Assembly (NCBI RefSeq): GCF_002288925.2
Contig: NW_022097996.1
Span: 11,032,139-11,096,138, forward strand
Direction: 5' to 3'
From: Delphinapterus leucas
Lineage: Eukaryota; Chordata; Mammalia; Artiodactyla; Monodontidae
Length of the DNA stretch: 64,000 nucleotides
Under the pieces are notes generated by a model that saw only the letters and a program-made list of their open reading frames with translations, searched no databases and had not been told where the DNA came from. Positions 1 to 11,797 of the stretch are shown here, piece after piece. A program made the translations under genes and the position numbers. Each line of letters starts with the position of its first letter. Position 1 is the first letter of the stretch.

Positions 1-200
1 CTACAAGTGCTCCATCCACCCACCACCACGTAGCTAGTTTTCCTTGGACGACATATTTAAGCTCTCTGCATTCAGTTTTCTCATCTGTGACATGGAGGAA
101 ATAGCAGTGTCTATTTTGAATGGTCTTACGGGGATTAAATTAGATAAAACCCCTTAAGACAGAACTTGGCACAAGGTAAATACTCAAAAAACCTTAGCAT
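1..200 (+). mobile_element. MIR SINE fragment
   Basis: The core TTTTCTCATCTGTGACATGG and the tail TTGGCACAAGGTAAATACTC resemble the MIR 'CAGTTTCCTCATCTGTAAAATGG' block and its 3' tail. The copy is diverged and cut by the window edge. Confidence 0.5.
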
Positions 201-619
201 TATTTTAACACAGCAATCTCTTATAGATTCTGGTGCTTTTGTAAAAACAAAGAAAGAGTGGAAATACAAAACAAAACTCTGCTTTCCTCTTCTGCTACCT
301 TTTTATCTCCTTTTCTTTTTTCCTTCCCTTGGAGGTGGTGGTTTGCCCAGGGGTCAAATTAGTGAGGCTGAGGGGTTGGCAGTGGCTGCAGAGCCAGGAG
401 CGGATCAAAGGAGGAGGTGGGGCCAGGGGTGGAGAGGTCTAGATTGGTTAGGAAATTGGTTACATACAGGTGGCTTGAGCAAAGGAGTCAATATATTGAG
501 GATAATGGGAAACAGGTCTCTTACTGTTGGAGAAAGTATTTGAAATATAGAGAAAGGAAGAATAGAGAGGAACCTTAGGTGAGGAACTGGAATTAAAAGC
601 ATTGGTGAGAGCTCCTGGT
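201..619. other. Unassigned intronic sequence
   Basis: Pyrimidine-rich, then purine-rich sequence. I see no gene or repeat family that I can name. Confidence 0.5.
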
Positions 620-625
620 GAGAGA

Positions 626-668
<43 letters not shown>
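620..668 (+). repeat. (GA)n microsatellite
   Basis: About 24 GA units, with a single T interruption at 631. Confidence 0.95.
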
Positions 669-670
<2 letters not shown>

Positions 671-1604
671 TTGTTTACTGAGAAAGCCTGGGACCAATGA
701 CACCCTGATAGTCAAGTGCATACCAAGCACCCAGTCTTACTTTCCAAACACCCTTCTCCACTAAACGGATCTAGGGTTCCTTGGAGAAATGGCTGATTCC
801 GGGGCTGGGGCAAAGAAGGTACAAGATGAGTCTGGAATATCTTTTTGTGCTAGAAAAAAGGAAGTGTTTAGAGAATGTAGGAGACATATAACAAGGAAAC
901 AGTATCAGCTTACAGGGGCTGGCACGGGCCAAGTCTGGGAGAACCTAAGCATTGAAGTCTATAATGGTAGGAATGGATTGCGTCCACTGAATAAAACAGA
1001 ATCTAGGATAGATAGATAAATAAATGGGGGAGAAGAGGATGCTCTTCTTTCCAGGAGATTGCTAACTAGTAAATGTAGAAGAAAGGTTGGAAACAGAAAA
1101 CCACCGTTTGGCAACAAACTCAGTGTTGGTTGGTTCATCAATGGATGATAAAACTGGAGGGTGGAGGTCTGATTGGACATTGACACGGTCTTAGCGTATC
1201 TCCTTTCAGACACTAATCAAATACAAAGGAAAACCTGGCAGACACAAATGACCAGGTCATCAAAGTCAACATCACCAGCGTTAGAACAAGGTAAACAGGA
1301 CCTGCCTCCCACCTTGATACACTGAGAAGGGTATAGCATCATTTCTGAGATATCCCTGCCAAGAGTTCGTGATGAGTCTAGTCATGAGACCTGGGTGACG
1401 GGTCTCCTCAGAGATTGATAGAATAAAAGGCCTGTACTCTTTCAGACTGAGAAACTCTTCCAGATTGGAGGAGACCAAAGAGATATGACAACGCAATGCA
1501 ATGTGTGTTCCTGGACCAGACAGGAAAAAGAGACATTGTAGGCACAGCTGGTAAAATCTGAATGGGCTCTATGTTTTGGATGGTAGAGCTGTTTGTAGCA
1601 ATGG
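669..1604. other. Unassigned intronic sequence
   Basis: Non-repetitive by eye. The frames open here are short and match nothing I know. Confidence 0.5.
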
Positions 1605-1905
1605 TGATTTCCTGATTTAGATGGTCACAGTATAGCTCCGTAGAAGAGTGTCCTTGTGTGGGGAAATAAACACTGGAGTCTTTTCAGTGATGGAGCAGTA
1701 TTGCTGCCACTTGCTTTCAAATAATTCAGAAAGAGAATAATGATAGTGGGCATACTGTATGTGTGTTTATCAAGAGATAGAGCTACTACATACGGCAAAT
1801 GGTACATTTGAACAATTGGGGAATCTGGGTGAAGGTGATATGGGAGTTCTTTGGACTGTTTTTTCAACTTTTTTTTATAAGTTTGAAATAATTTCAAAAT
1901 GAAGA
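1605..1905 (+). mobile_element. Old L1 3' end
   Basis: The order of blocks (AGAGTGTCCTTGTGTGGGGA, TTGGGGAATCTGGGTGAAGG, then a pyrimidine run and GAAATAATTTCAAAATGA) matches the 3' UTR of old mammalian L1 subfamilies in sense orientation. Confidence 0.55.
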
Positions 1906-2499
1906 GAGATTCTGGTGAGGGAGACTCCCAGCCAAATGAGAAGTAATTTTTGCCAGGCTAGATGGGGCTTTTCAGCTTCTCTTCCACTCAGAGCCTCTGA
2001 GAGGGGCCTGACTGAATCCAGCTCTTTGCTCTGTGGTTTGTGAAACTCTCCAGGGCATAATTTATGCAAAATTTTTTCTAGGTTTCCTGCTAAAAAGCAA
2101 CCAATTTCTGTTGTAGGGATGTTGGGATAAGGTTAACTCTAGATCCTTGGGGTGGAAATGCATTAAGACACTCTTCATCCAACAGATTTTCAAAGGAAGA
2201 TTGATTTCAGTTTCAGGTAAGGAAGAACCTGGGGATTTTCTAAACATGAAATGCATTCTTGGGAGGCTGCCTGGTACTGAACGGACTTTTTATTGGGTTG
2301 CAGGGGAGCTTCCTCCTGGAGAAGCAAACCTGAAGTTCCTGGGGAGCTGGAGCTTTACCAAATGGCTACTCCACCCACCATCGCCATCACCCTGCTGGTT
2401 ACTGATGACAGGATGTTGTATAGGAAAGAACTTGGCTGGTCTTGTCCTTGCTTCTGGGAAGGGAGCCTCTGAATGCTTGGAATTTCCTAAGCGATAAGA

Positions 2500-3170
2500 G
2501 TGCCTTTATTGTTCCTGATGGGTACCTTGGACCAAACCTCACCACCGAGGTTTATGGTGATGAGGTAACTCATGGTGGGCCCTTAGGTAGTCTCAGGATG
2601 GGGGCTCGGCCTTGTTGGAAAGATCAACCATGTGGTTAGAGGTTTGGAGCTTTGAGTCACATGATATCAGCCTGGCCTCCAGGGAGACAAGGAGGGCTGG
2701 ATATTGAGTCAAATTACATGGTCAATGACCCAATCAATCAACAATCAATCAATCAATCAATTATGTCTACATCACTAAACGCCAATAAAAACTCTAGACA
2801 CTGAAGCTGGGGGAAGCTACCTGGTTGGTAATGCTAGCTGGAGGGTGACATGTCCTAAGAACACAGAAACTTCATGGTTGGGACCCTCCTAGAACTCACC
2901 CTATGTGTCTCCTCATTTGGCTGGTTCCTATTTGTATCATTTATAATAAAATTTTAATTGTCCTGAGTTTTGTGAGTCATTCTAGCAAATTTTGAAACTG
3001 AGGTAGTGGGAAGCCCTAAATTTGTAGCCAGTTGGTCAGAAGTGTGGGTGGCCTGGGAACTCTGAGGAAGGGTGTCTTGTGGAGGACTGTGCCCTCAACC
3101 TGTGAAGTCTGTGGTAGCTCCCCAATTGCACTGGGTCAGAACTGCACTGCAAAGTGTGTCCATCCTCCAG
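2500..3170 (+). mobile_element. Old retroviral LTR-like segment
   Basis: The segment contains TTTATAATAAAATTTTAATT, then CCTGAGTTTTGTGAG, TCTAGCAAATTTTGAA, TTTGTAGCCAGTTGGTCAGA and AGTGTGGGTGGCCTGGGA. I associate this order with an ERV1-type LTR carrying a poly-A signal and R/U5. The family name is not certain and no internal viral genes are present. The stretch from 1906 to 2499 before it shows nothing recognisable. Confidence 0.4.
2730..2762 (+). repeat. (AATC)n tetranucleotide repeat
   Basis: Imperfect AATC/CAAT repeats lying inside the LTR-like segment. Confidence 0.8.
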
Positions 3171-3184
3171 GCATACCTGGGGAG

Positions 3185-3340
3185 AGACAAAGTTGACAAC
3201 CACAGGTGACATACAAAGAGCACTAACTTTGGGGTCACCCAAGCCCAGGCTGTGAACCCCGTTCTGACACGTACTTCTAGTAGGATGACAAGCTCCCCGA
3301 GCCACAGCCTCCTTCCTGCTGTTCCCTGCCCTTGTCCTGT
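3185..3340 (+). mobile_element. MIR fragment
   Basis: The 5' half resembles MIR: 'gagcactaactttggggtca' followed by a Cys/Pro-type tRNA-like region and a degraded core. Confidence 0.35.
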
Positions 3341-3479
3341 GAAGTTGCAGACGGTTCCTTCATTCCAACCATCAGCAACTATCTATGACGTATGCGTTCT
3401 GCAAAGTGTAGCAGGAGCCCCAGAGCTCACACAGAGCCCCCGCCTCAAGAAGCTTCTATTCAGGGGGTGAGAGGAGGAA

Positions 3480-4212
3480 AGCAGCTTAAGTGGTGGGGGC
3501 CCCAGAGTGGGCTGGGAAATCAGTTTAAAAGAAAAAACGTTGAGGTTTTACATGATCTCCCCGTGGAGGCTTCTGCATCAGCCCTGGCTTTCCCTCACCC
3601 TTCATCGCCTCTTCTCTCATATTCACACAGCTTCTCACGCAAATGGTGGGAGCAGCAAAACCAGCCCTCCGCCCACGGCTCACGATTTGTCATTAATGAG
3701 TTCCATATTTCTTTCTCTATGAATAAATCACTTTTAAAAACAACAGTATAAGATATTTACCTACTCACAAAATTGCCATATGTAACATGACAGAAAAGAA
3801 AAAAAAAGCTGTCTTCATTTTATCAATTGTTATTTAGCTAAGCCCAGGATTCTATTTTGCTACAGGAAAAACCTTTCCTTCCACCCACGTTGAGGGCTAC
3901 TGAAAAGCAGGCCCCCGGACAGACAGCCCATGGCTCACAGCTTCTGAGGCTTTCTTGCAAACAGTGGGGTTTCTATGGCTTTTCTTCCTGCTTGGCTGAC
4001 GTTGATTTATTGGCTTTATCAAATAGCGTGAAGACCCCAAACTGCCTTCACCTCTCTCCCTATTCTCTGGTATTTCCTCTTGCCGGCCAGAAACAAAGAA
4101 GGAACAGGACTAGATGCTTGTCCCCAAGCCCAGAACAATTTATTTCCAAAGAGAAAAAGGTCACCCAAGCAATTAATTACTCAATCCACTTTCTCACTCT
4201 TTTGTTGGAACA
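3480..4212. other. Unassigned intronic sequence
   Basis: AT-rich in the middle. No gene or named repeat recognised. Confidence 0.5.
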
Positions 4213-4448
4213 GAGCCACATTTTTTTTTTTTTTTTTTTTTGCGGTACGCGGGCCTCTCACTGATGTGGCCTCTCCCGCTGCGGAGCACAGGCTCCGGAC
4301 GCGCAGGCTCAGCGGCCATGGCTCACGGGCCCAGCCGCTCCGCGGCATGTGGGATCTTCCCGGACCGGGGCACGAACCCGCGTCCCCTCCATCGGCAGGT
4401 GGACTCTCAACCACTGTGCCACCAGGGAAGCCCCTGAGTCACATTTTT
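4213..4448 (-). mobile_element. Cetacean CHR-type tRNA SINE with target duplication
   Basis: The poly-T (poly-A on the minus strand) at 4221-4240 is followed by GCGGTACGCGGGCCTCTCAC and ends CCACCAGGGAAGCCCC. The tRNA-derived promoter B-box is seen as its complement in GGGGCACGAACCCGCG. Flanks GAGCCACATTTT (from 4213) and GAGTCACATTTT (from 4436) are the target-site duplication. The element is near full length (about 195 bp without the tail). Confidence 0.92.
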
Positions 4449-5289
4449 TAAATCTGAAATTGATTTTTGTATATAGCGTGAGGTATGGCTGAAAATGAAT
4501 TTGATTTCAGCAGGATAGCTAACATTCAGGGCCTATATGTGTGGGACTGTTTCTTGCCTCTTTCTCTGTTGCTTTGATCTAATAGTCCTTGTACCTTGGT
4601 CACATTTTATAACTTCTGTAGTAATCTCTGTATTCTCGTGATTTTCTCAGGTTCACCTAATTTTTCTTTTTATAAAATACCTAAGCTTTTTGGTTTTTCT
4701 CGCTTGAGCTTATGAAACATACTTCATGTTAGTCGCTGGGTTTTTAGGAACAGCCTGACAGCTGTATCCCCCACTCCCTCCCCCAGAAGTGCCTGCACCT
4801 TGCCTGAGGTCACACCCCTTACTGGGGGCAGCCTGTATCCACTGACTGGTTACACTGGGGGTTTAAAGGCCCTGTCCTTTCATCCTAATTTGGAACAGCT
4901 CTGCTGGGCCATCCCAGCTCCCGTGCTCCCTGTGATGCGGCCGTGTCACAGCCCAACTTTTCTCTCTGCCCATTCCTGCCCTGTCATTCCCTGCAGGTGA
5001 GGTTCACGGGGGCTTACTGATGCTTCCTGCCTGCAAAGGGCATCTCGGGGTCTGCTTCGCGGGAGCCCATCTGAGGATCTGGCCTTCATTTGTTTTCCAG
5101 GCTTGATTTGACTCACCCTCTTTACTCTTTGGTTTATGAAGGCAAAATGCTCCTCTTTTTAAAAATGATGGAACTTAAAATTTTAATAACTTGAAGTCTT
5201 AGTTTTATAAAGTCCTGCTTAAATTCTCTTTAAAAAGATATCCCTTTGAGATGGAAGGCAAATTTAAACAGGTGACTTTTGTCACTGGG
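4449..5289. other. Unassigned intronic sequence
   Basis: An AT-rich part, then a GC-rich part around 4750-5060. No open gene structure and no repeat I can name. Confidence 0.5.
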
Positions 5290-5640
5290 TCCTCATTTCT
5301 ATGTGATGAGATCCAGACTCTTTAGCGTGAGGCATAAAAGGCCCTATGGAATTTTCCTCTGTATGTTTTTTCCAGCCTCATCTCCCACGCTCACCCATGA
5401 TGCACTCTAAGTGCCCGCCTCCCAGGACTACTCTCTTTCTTCTCCAAGCCCAGCATGTCCCACCTGGAGGACACCTGGTGCCCTCCCCTCCTGTCCTCCC
5501 CCTCGCTTAGCTGCAAGTTATCCTTTTTAAGGCCCATTAGCACTGTGAGGTCCCCTGGGAATCCCTCCCTGACTTGCCTAGACAGGGTTTGTTTCCGCCC
5601 CTGGGTTCCCAAAGAAGTTTGCACACACATCTTACAAGAT
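5290..5640 (+). mobile_element. L2 LINE 3' fragment
   Basis: CTGGGAATCCCTCCCTGACT corresponds to the L2 'gggaagccttccctgact' block, preceded by the CTCATCTCCCAC-type region in L2 order. Confidence 0.55.
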
Positions 5641-5642
5641 GC

Positions 5643-6103
5643 TGTTATGGGTTGAATTTTGTCTCCCCCAAAAGGTAGGTTGAAATCCTAACCACCAGTA
5701 CCTTAGAATGTGACCTTATTTGGAAACAGGGTCTTTACAGACTAAACAAGTTAAAATGAGGTAGTTAAGGCGGGCCCTAATCCAATATGACTGACGTCTT
5801 TATAAAAAAGGGAAATTCGGACACAGAGGGAGACATGTACACAGGGAGAATGCCATGTAAAGATGGGGGATTTGAGTTATACCTCTATGAGCCCAGGAGC
5901 ACTAATGATTGCCAGCAACCCGCCGGAGGCTAGGAAGATGCAAGGAAATATTGTTCTCCTACAGGTTTCAGAGGGACCATGGCCCTGCCGACACCTTGAT
6001 CTTGGACTTCTAGCCTCCAGGTCTGTGATACAATGAATTTTTGTTGTTCTGAGTCACCCCATTTGTGATACTTTGTTATAGCAGCCCTAAGAAATGAATA
6101 CAG
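5643..6103 (+). mobile_element. MLT1-type MaLR solo LTR
   Basis: The LTR starts TGTTATGGGTTGAATTTTGT and contains GAATGTGACCTTATTTGGAA, GGGCCCTAATCCAATATGAC, GACACCTTGATCTTGGACTT and GCAGCCCTAAGAAATGAATA, all in MLT1 order. It is close to full length, with no internal sequence. Confidence 0.85.
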
Positions 6104-6184
6104 ACATTTACCAATTAGAACTAAGACAATTACTGATGTTTGCCTTTTTAACCTCTCAAATGCAAGGTCAAAAGCCAAACCTTA

Positions 6185-6275
6185 GATACAATATTACCCT
6201 CTACAAGCCCAGTCCCTGGCCCAAAGCAGATCCTCAAATACCTGAGGAATGAATGAATGATTAAATGAATAGGAG
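6185..6275 (+). mobile_element. L2/MIR3 3' tail
   Basis: 'cccagtccctggcccaaagc' followed by GAATGAATGAATGA is the usual end of L2-class elements. Confidence 0.45.
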
Positions 6276-6354
6276 CCAGCTCTCTGGATAACAAGTTGGG
6301 GTTATGAGGGACAGTGACCCACATTCAAAAATGTTCAAGAGATCAGGAGTGTGG

Positions 6355-6545
6355 TGATTAATGACATCACCAAGGCTTTGGCGTCTACTGGATCTGGCCA
6401 AGACTGTGTGGTCGTGGCCGTGTCACTTAATCTCCATTCCCTCACCTGTAAAATGGGGAACATATCTCTTCCATCGTGAGATTTTTGGGTGGGATTGGAT
6501 AAGATAACATGTGATGTAAATAAAAGGAGCAGATATAAAATTATA
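6355..6545 (+). mobile_element. MIR SINE
   Basis: CTTAATCTCCATTCCCTCAC CTGTAAAATGGGGAACATAT is the MIR core, followed by its GGATAAGATAACATG region. Confidence 0.65.
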
Positions 6546-6989
6546 AACATGTGACACTGCCCCCCTCCATTATCTAAGGAGGTTTCCATGTACCACGCAA
6601 CTCTTGAACTTCCATCGTGTGAACTTGGTAATGGGGGAGCGTGAAGCAGAGAGGTTCCAATCCAGTTGAACTTGACTTACACACTGGAAGAAGCAAAAAG
6701 TGACTGAGGGAAAAAAAAAGAATGGATTTTGCCATGAGCAATAGAGGGGAGAACTATAACAGCCTTCGTGGACTAGATTTCAGGAATTTTTAAAAATGCA
6801 AGTAAAGATATTTTTGGACGGGAGCCAACCCTATTGGATATTAAGAAATGGCAATAAAAATTTTAAGAAAATTTTCTGTTTATCTTGAAAGTGATCCCTC
6901 AATGATATTTTTCCCCAAAGAGATTTCAGTAAAGATTTAAATTGATTTCCAATTAGTTTTACATGACAGACTAATAGTTTTTTGGAAAT

Positions 6990-7115
6990 GTGATACCACT
7001 GAGACTGGCTTCAAGGGAAAAGCAAGCTGGCCAGGTTTATGTGGGTTCCAGACACGTAAAGAGCTTAGCCTAATGGTAGCACACAGTAAGTGCTAAATAA
7101 ATGCTGGCCATGGTC
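6990..7115 (+). mobile_element. MIR 3' end
   Basis: 'agcacacagtaagtgctaaa' followed by TAAATGCTGG is the MIR 3' tail. The 5' half is not recognisable. Confidence 0.4.
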
Positions 7116-8369
7116 ATGATGGGTGGACAAAGAAGAAAGGATAAGCATGGCTCAAGCTCAAGCCATCCTGGGGAATAATTAACTCAAGAAGTCTATAACT
7201 GAGACATATATTTGAGAGCCTGAAATGGAGTCTAAGGTTCCCTGGGCAGAGAGGCTCCTTAGACTCTCCCAGCCTGAGTGGGAGCTGGTGCCCTGGGACC
7301 GGGATCCACTCCCACGGAGTAACTGGCTGAGCAGTGGTCAAGGAGGGAGCCATGGTTGCTGGTAACTTCCAACAGCCCTTCAGATCCACAGAAGAGGTGC
7401 AGGTGGCTGAGTAAAGCCATCTCTGGAAAAGGGATCTGAGACCGTTTCCAAGCTTAAGCTGGTACTGGCAGCAGCAGGAGGCTGACGCGTGATGAATGAA
7501 CCTTGAAGGATGTCAGGTTGTGGCCACGGAGAAGAAAAAATGCAGAGAAAAATGACTTCCTTCTGCTTGGAGCAAGAAAGCCACGAAGGGCTTTATGTTC
7601 CTAGGGCGAAGCTCACGATAGCAGGCTCCTTCCTTTCCCCTTCTGCTACACGGGCAGACAGGAAGTGAGGGTCTGAGAAAGTGCAAAAACAGGTGGAAAA
7701 GGCAACAAGAGGCCTTCTTTTTAAATGACTTGAACCGAACATAAGAGGCGTCTCTGAAAAATATTCTGTTAAAAATAACACTATTATGTCAAATGTTTGG
7801 ATTCACTAATAACCTACAAGGAAAGGCTCTGCATGCCAAGCTGACATTTAGAAGGGATGAAGAATGTGATAGGTCCATTAGGACAGAATCAGGAGGACTT
7901 CAGGAACTTCTTTGAAAAACTCTTCCTACCAAAATATCTCTTAAAGTAATGACTGATTTGTTTGTGTGGCGTGTAGTGTCTGCCTCAGAGCGAGTCACTT
8001 CAGCATGACTAGTGAGGTTTTATTCTCACACAGGGCGATGGCTTTGGGGTGTTCATTTCACCATAATGCTCCATAACTCACATTAGTGAGTCCCAACGGG
8101 CGCCGTTGGCATTTGGGGCCAGATGATTCTTTGTTGTGTGGTGCTGTTCAGCACCCATGGCTGCAGCCCACTGAATGCCTTGCCCCTGGCCCTGGTCATC
8201 CTGACAATGATGACAACGTGACTAGCAAAATAAAGTAGGCCCGTACACGTTTCCAAACACCACTTTCCAGGAGATGTGGAACAGCCCCCAGGGAGAACCA
8301 CTGACTCGTCTATTTGGTACCTATTTTCTTCTGCATATACCAAGAATTACACAAGAAAACCTCTCAATG
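7116..8369. other. Unassigned intronic sequence
   Basis: No coding signal and no repeat I can name. Confidence 0.5.
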
Positions 8370-8530
8370 ATTCTTACCTATGCATTCAATAATTACATAC
8401 TGGGCACATTCCCCGTATCAGGCCCCCTTCTAGATGCTATGGATACAGCAGAGAATGAGACAAAGTCCTGGCCCCAGAGAGCTCCCATCCTACTGCAAGG
8501 ACAGATACCAAAGGAGTATATGTTTTGTAT
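8370..8530 (-). mobile_element. L2 3' end, antisense
   Basis: CATTCAATAATTACATACTG followed by 'gatgctatggatacagcaga' is the L2 tail read backwards. Confidence 0.6.
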
Positions 8531-8582
8531 CAAGAACCTGAAATGTGTTTATATCTTGGCCTTAGTTCTATGCCTGGAAGCA

Positions 8583-8942
8583 TGCTGTGGACTGAATGTT
8601 GGTGTCACCCCCAAATTCATATGCTGAAGCCCCAATACTCAATGTGATGGTATCTAGAAGTGAAGCCTTTGAGAGGTGATTACGTCATGAGCGTGGAGCC
8701 CTCATGAATAAGATTGGTGCCCTTATAAGAAGAGACACAAGAGTGATGAGCTCTCTCTCTCTGCCATGTGAGGACAGCAAGAAATAGCCATCTGCAAGCC
8801 AGGAAGAGGGCTCTCACCAGAACCCAGCCATCCTGCCACCCTGATCTTGGACTTCCAGCCTCCAGAACTAGGAGAAATAAATTTCTCTTGTTTAAGCCCC
8901 CAGGCCCGTGACATTTTGTTATGGCAGGCAAAGCATAAATTG
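8583..8942 (+). mobile_element. MST-type MaLR solo LTR
   Basis: CAATGTGATGGTATCTAGAA, TGGAGCCCTCATGAATAAGA, GCCATGTGAGGACAGCAAGA, GATCTTGGACTTCCAGCCTC and GAGAAATAAATTTCTCTTGT follow the MST LTR order. Confidence 0.8.
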
Positions 8943-8949
8943 AAGAAAC

Positions 8950-9317
8950 GATTTAAAATACAGAAATACTCTGTATACAAAGAAACTCACTGTAGCAATT
9001 TCAAAAACAGCAAAAGCCCCACAATAGACAACCAATCCAAATAGTTTGAAAAGGACCATGAAAATGATGGGAGGACCACACAGGGTTTATGTGCTAGTTT
9101 GTAAAATTGTATAAAGAGCTTGTTAACTCCCTGTTACAATTAGTGGGAGTTGTAGTACATAAAATCATATACAAAGCATGATAGGGATAGAAGTAGAAAT
9201 AAACAAATCCAGAATGAAACATATCACAATGTTAACAGTGTTGTCTTGCAGGGGTGCAATTATACACATATGTGTTTTTATTCTTCTGGGTTTCCTGTGT
9301 TTGAACTTCTGTATATA
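8950..9317. other. Unassigned AT-rich sequence, possibly old L1
   Basis: AT-rich with L1-like wording near 9100-9300, but too diverged to assign. Confidence 0.35.
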
Positions 9318-9545
9318 TTGTAGTGGTTCAGAGAATGGCCTCAAGAGTCAGAGTCTCTGATTTGCTTCGTGGCTTTGGGCAAATTAACTTCTCTGCTTTG
9401 GTTTCCTCATTTGTAAAATGTAAAAATTTTCCTGTTTCATAGGGTTCTTGTGAGGATTTAATGAAATGATATAAGTAAAGAGGTCAGCAAAATGCCTTGC
9501 CCATAATAGTGCTAAATAAAATGCTATTATTATTATTGTTATTGA
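9318..9545 (+). mobile_element. MIR SINE, near full length
   Basis: It runs from GTAGTGGTTCAGAGAATGGC through TTTCCTCATTTGTAAAATGT and GGGTTCTTGTGAGGATTTAA to GTGCTAAATAAAATGCTATT, with a short ATT repeat after it. Confidence 0.85.
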
Positions 9546-9933
9546 GTGAACATGTATTCATTCTACATATTGTTGGATTCAATTTTCTAATATTTTGTTG
9601 AGGATTTTTGCATATACATTCATGAGAGATAATGATTTATAGTTTTCCTCTCATGTTTGTCTCTCATGTATTTATTTTATACTTGTAAAAAAATCTCTTC
9701 AAAAATAAATGTCTAAGTTTAGCTATTGTATTGGGCTTGGTTTAGCAGATTAGCATAACAAATCCACAGTTAAATGACAGGAGAAGACATAAGCTTGCAA
9801 CTTGAGACAAATGCCATAGCTTATGCCCACGAGCTTGGTTCACGTGCTACCCAGTGGAGAGCTCCTCCCCTGCTTATAGGCTCAGCTTTTAAGAGATGAA
9901 TAAACTCCTTGTAAAATATAAAACTCTAGAATT

Positions 9934-10084
9934 AAAATGCTGGGAATTCCCTGGCGGTCCCATGGTTAGGACACCGCCCTTCCACTGCAGGGGGCAAGGG
10001 TTCGATCCCTGGTCGGGGAACTAAGATCCCGAGTGCTGCACGGTGCGGCCAATAAATAAATAAGTAAATAAAATAAAAATGCTG
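9934..10084 (+). mobile_element. CHR-type tRNA SINE, short form, with perfect target duplication
   Basis: The body runs from GGAATTCCCTGGCGGTCCCA with the pol III B-box GGGTTCGATCCCTGGTC, then an AAT-rich tail. The 9-bp direct repeat AAAATGCTG flanks it (9934-9942 and 10076-10084), which is clear evidence of an L1-mediated insertion. Confidence 0.92.
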
Positions 10085-10299
10085 ACTAGACAGTAAATGT
10101 CACAGGGCTAGAGAGAAAAAGAATGGCCCAAATTCACTCAGGTCTTGATGGAAGTTAAGCTGAATGGCTATTTTGCCTTCCAGATCCTAGAAGCTCATAT
10201 GTGAGAGCAAACCTCACTGATGCAGCCATAAGAATAAAATCTACAACTCCACAGATATTCAACTATTCAGACTTTAATAAGCTCACAAAACTTAGACCA

Positions 10300-10445
10300 G
10301 AATTTTAGAGCCTTACGTAAATTTAGAGATCTCTTAATTTGATTCTGATTTTAAATGAAGATACTGAGACCCAAGGAGGTCAAGTGACTTGCCCAGGAGT
10401 ATACAGGAAATTCTATTTGAAACCAGCTGAAATTCTATTAACCCT
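10300..10445 (-). mobile_element. MIR, antisense
   Basis: AAATGAAGATACTGAGACCC followed by 'gtgacttgcccaggagtata' is the reversed MIR core. Confidence 0.6.
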
Positions 10446-10564
10446 CCTACACTTTATCATTTATGAAGGCTGAACTTCCTTCCAGTCAACTTCCTATTTG
10501 GTCTTTATATCAAGTGATGTAGGAGATTCCTAGTCTCATTTGTGCTCTGTAGGCTCAGCTCTTC

Positions 10565-10770
10565 CTCTTGTTCATTCATTCATTATACAGACATCTACTG
10601 AGCGCCTACTTTGTGTTAGGCTATAAGTAGGCACTGGGGAGATAATGGTGAGCAATATATAATCCCTGCTTTCCAGGAGGCCACCTCCGTTTAGAGACTG
10701 AGAAGAGGCAATTACGATACAACCTGTCAAGTGCTTGAATGAGGGAAACGGGAGCACAATGTACCACCTC
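10565..10770 (-). mobile_element. L2 3' end, antisense
   Basis: 'ttcattcattcattatacag' then TACTGAGCGCCTACTTTGTG is the start of a reversed L2 tail. Confidence 0.65.
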
Positions 10771-11308
10771 CACGCCCCTGATGCCCACCTACACTCCTCG
10801 TCTTCATTTCCGCCCCATCAAGCCTGCTCCTGTCATCCTTTCACAGACCCTCCAAGACTCTGAGTATCTATCTTGTGAGTTCTCAGATCCTCTACCATGA
10901 CTTCTTACCCTGGGGCTCCGCCCCACCTGGGGGATGGTTGAGAATCCTTCCCGGGGGGCATGTGAGCCAGGTAGGCATCCTGCAGGCAGAAGTGGGTACT
11001 TCAGGGCAGCGGCCAGTCCCAGCACCCCTGAGCTTCTGATTCAGTGAATTTGGATGCAACTTGGACAACTGATACATTTCAACCCCCCTGGTGACTTCAG
11101 ATTGCTTGCCTCATCTGGGAAGACTGTAGCAGTGGTTATATGAACCCCTCTGCCCACACCCCATTCACAGCACCTCTTGACATTTAATGCCACTGACCCC
11201 AGACACCGCCCCCTGTACACACCAGGTCAGCCTGAAGCTCCCTCTCCCTTACTGGAATCTGGAGTTGAGACGTGGAATTCTAACCAGTCTCTGCGGGCTT
11301 CATAACTG
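10771..11308. other. Unassigned sequence, possible hAT remnant
   Basis: GAGCTTCTGATTCAGTGAAT near 11030 hints at a MER5-like remnant. The rest is not recognised. Confidence 0.35.
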
Positions 11309-11338
11309 GAATCCATCCATCCATCCATCCATCCATCA
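11309..11338 (+). repeat. (ATCC)n repeat
   Basis: Seven ATCC units, at the head of the reversed L2 copy. Confidence 0.9.
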
Positions 11339-11797
11339 TTAAATAACTACTCATTAATTAATTCAGCAAACTGGGGAAACAAAATGTCCCTCTCTCATGG
11401 AGCTTATTTTCTCTTGGGGGTTAACAATAAACAGATAAGCATAATAATATCTCAGGTTCTGATAAGTGCCAGGAAGACAAACAAAACAGGTAAGGGCACA
11501 AGAATGATGCCGGGGGAGGGGTCGGGTGGGGTTGCTGTTTTACATGGAGTGGCCAGCAAAGTCCTCTCTGATATGGCGGCATTTGAATGGATCCCTGAAG
11601 GAAGTCAGGGCGAGAGGGGTGGCCTCGTGGGGAAGACCCTTCCAGGCAAAGGGACCAGACTGCACAGAGACCCCGAGGTGGGCATCTACGAGGCCCTGTG
11701 TGCTTGGCACATCTGGGTGACTGTGAAGAGGCCAGTGGGGCTGAGGTGGGGAGGGAACGGAGGAAAGTGATGGGGGAAAAGGTCAGAAGGGCCAGGC
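11339..11797 (-). mobile_element. L2 LINE, antisense, first part
   Basis: 'tctctcatggagcttatttt', GATAAGTGCCAGGAAGACAA and GGCAAAGGGACCAGACTGCA follow the reversed L2 order. It resumes after the inserted hAT element. Confidence 0.7.

Noticed and set aside
4080..4451. Several overlapping frames on both strands
   Set aside because: They run through a CHR SINE. The same apparent peptides recur at 58384-58726 for the same reason.
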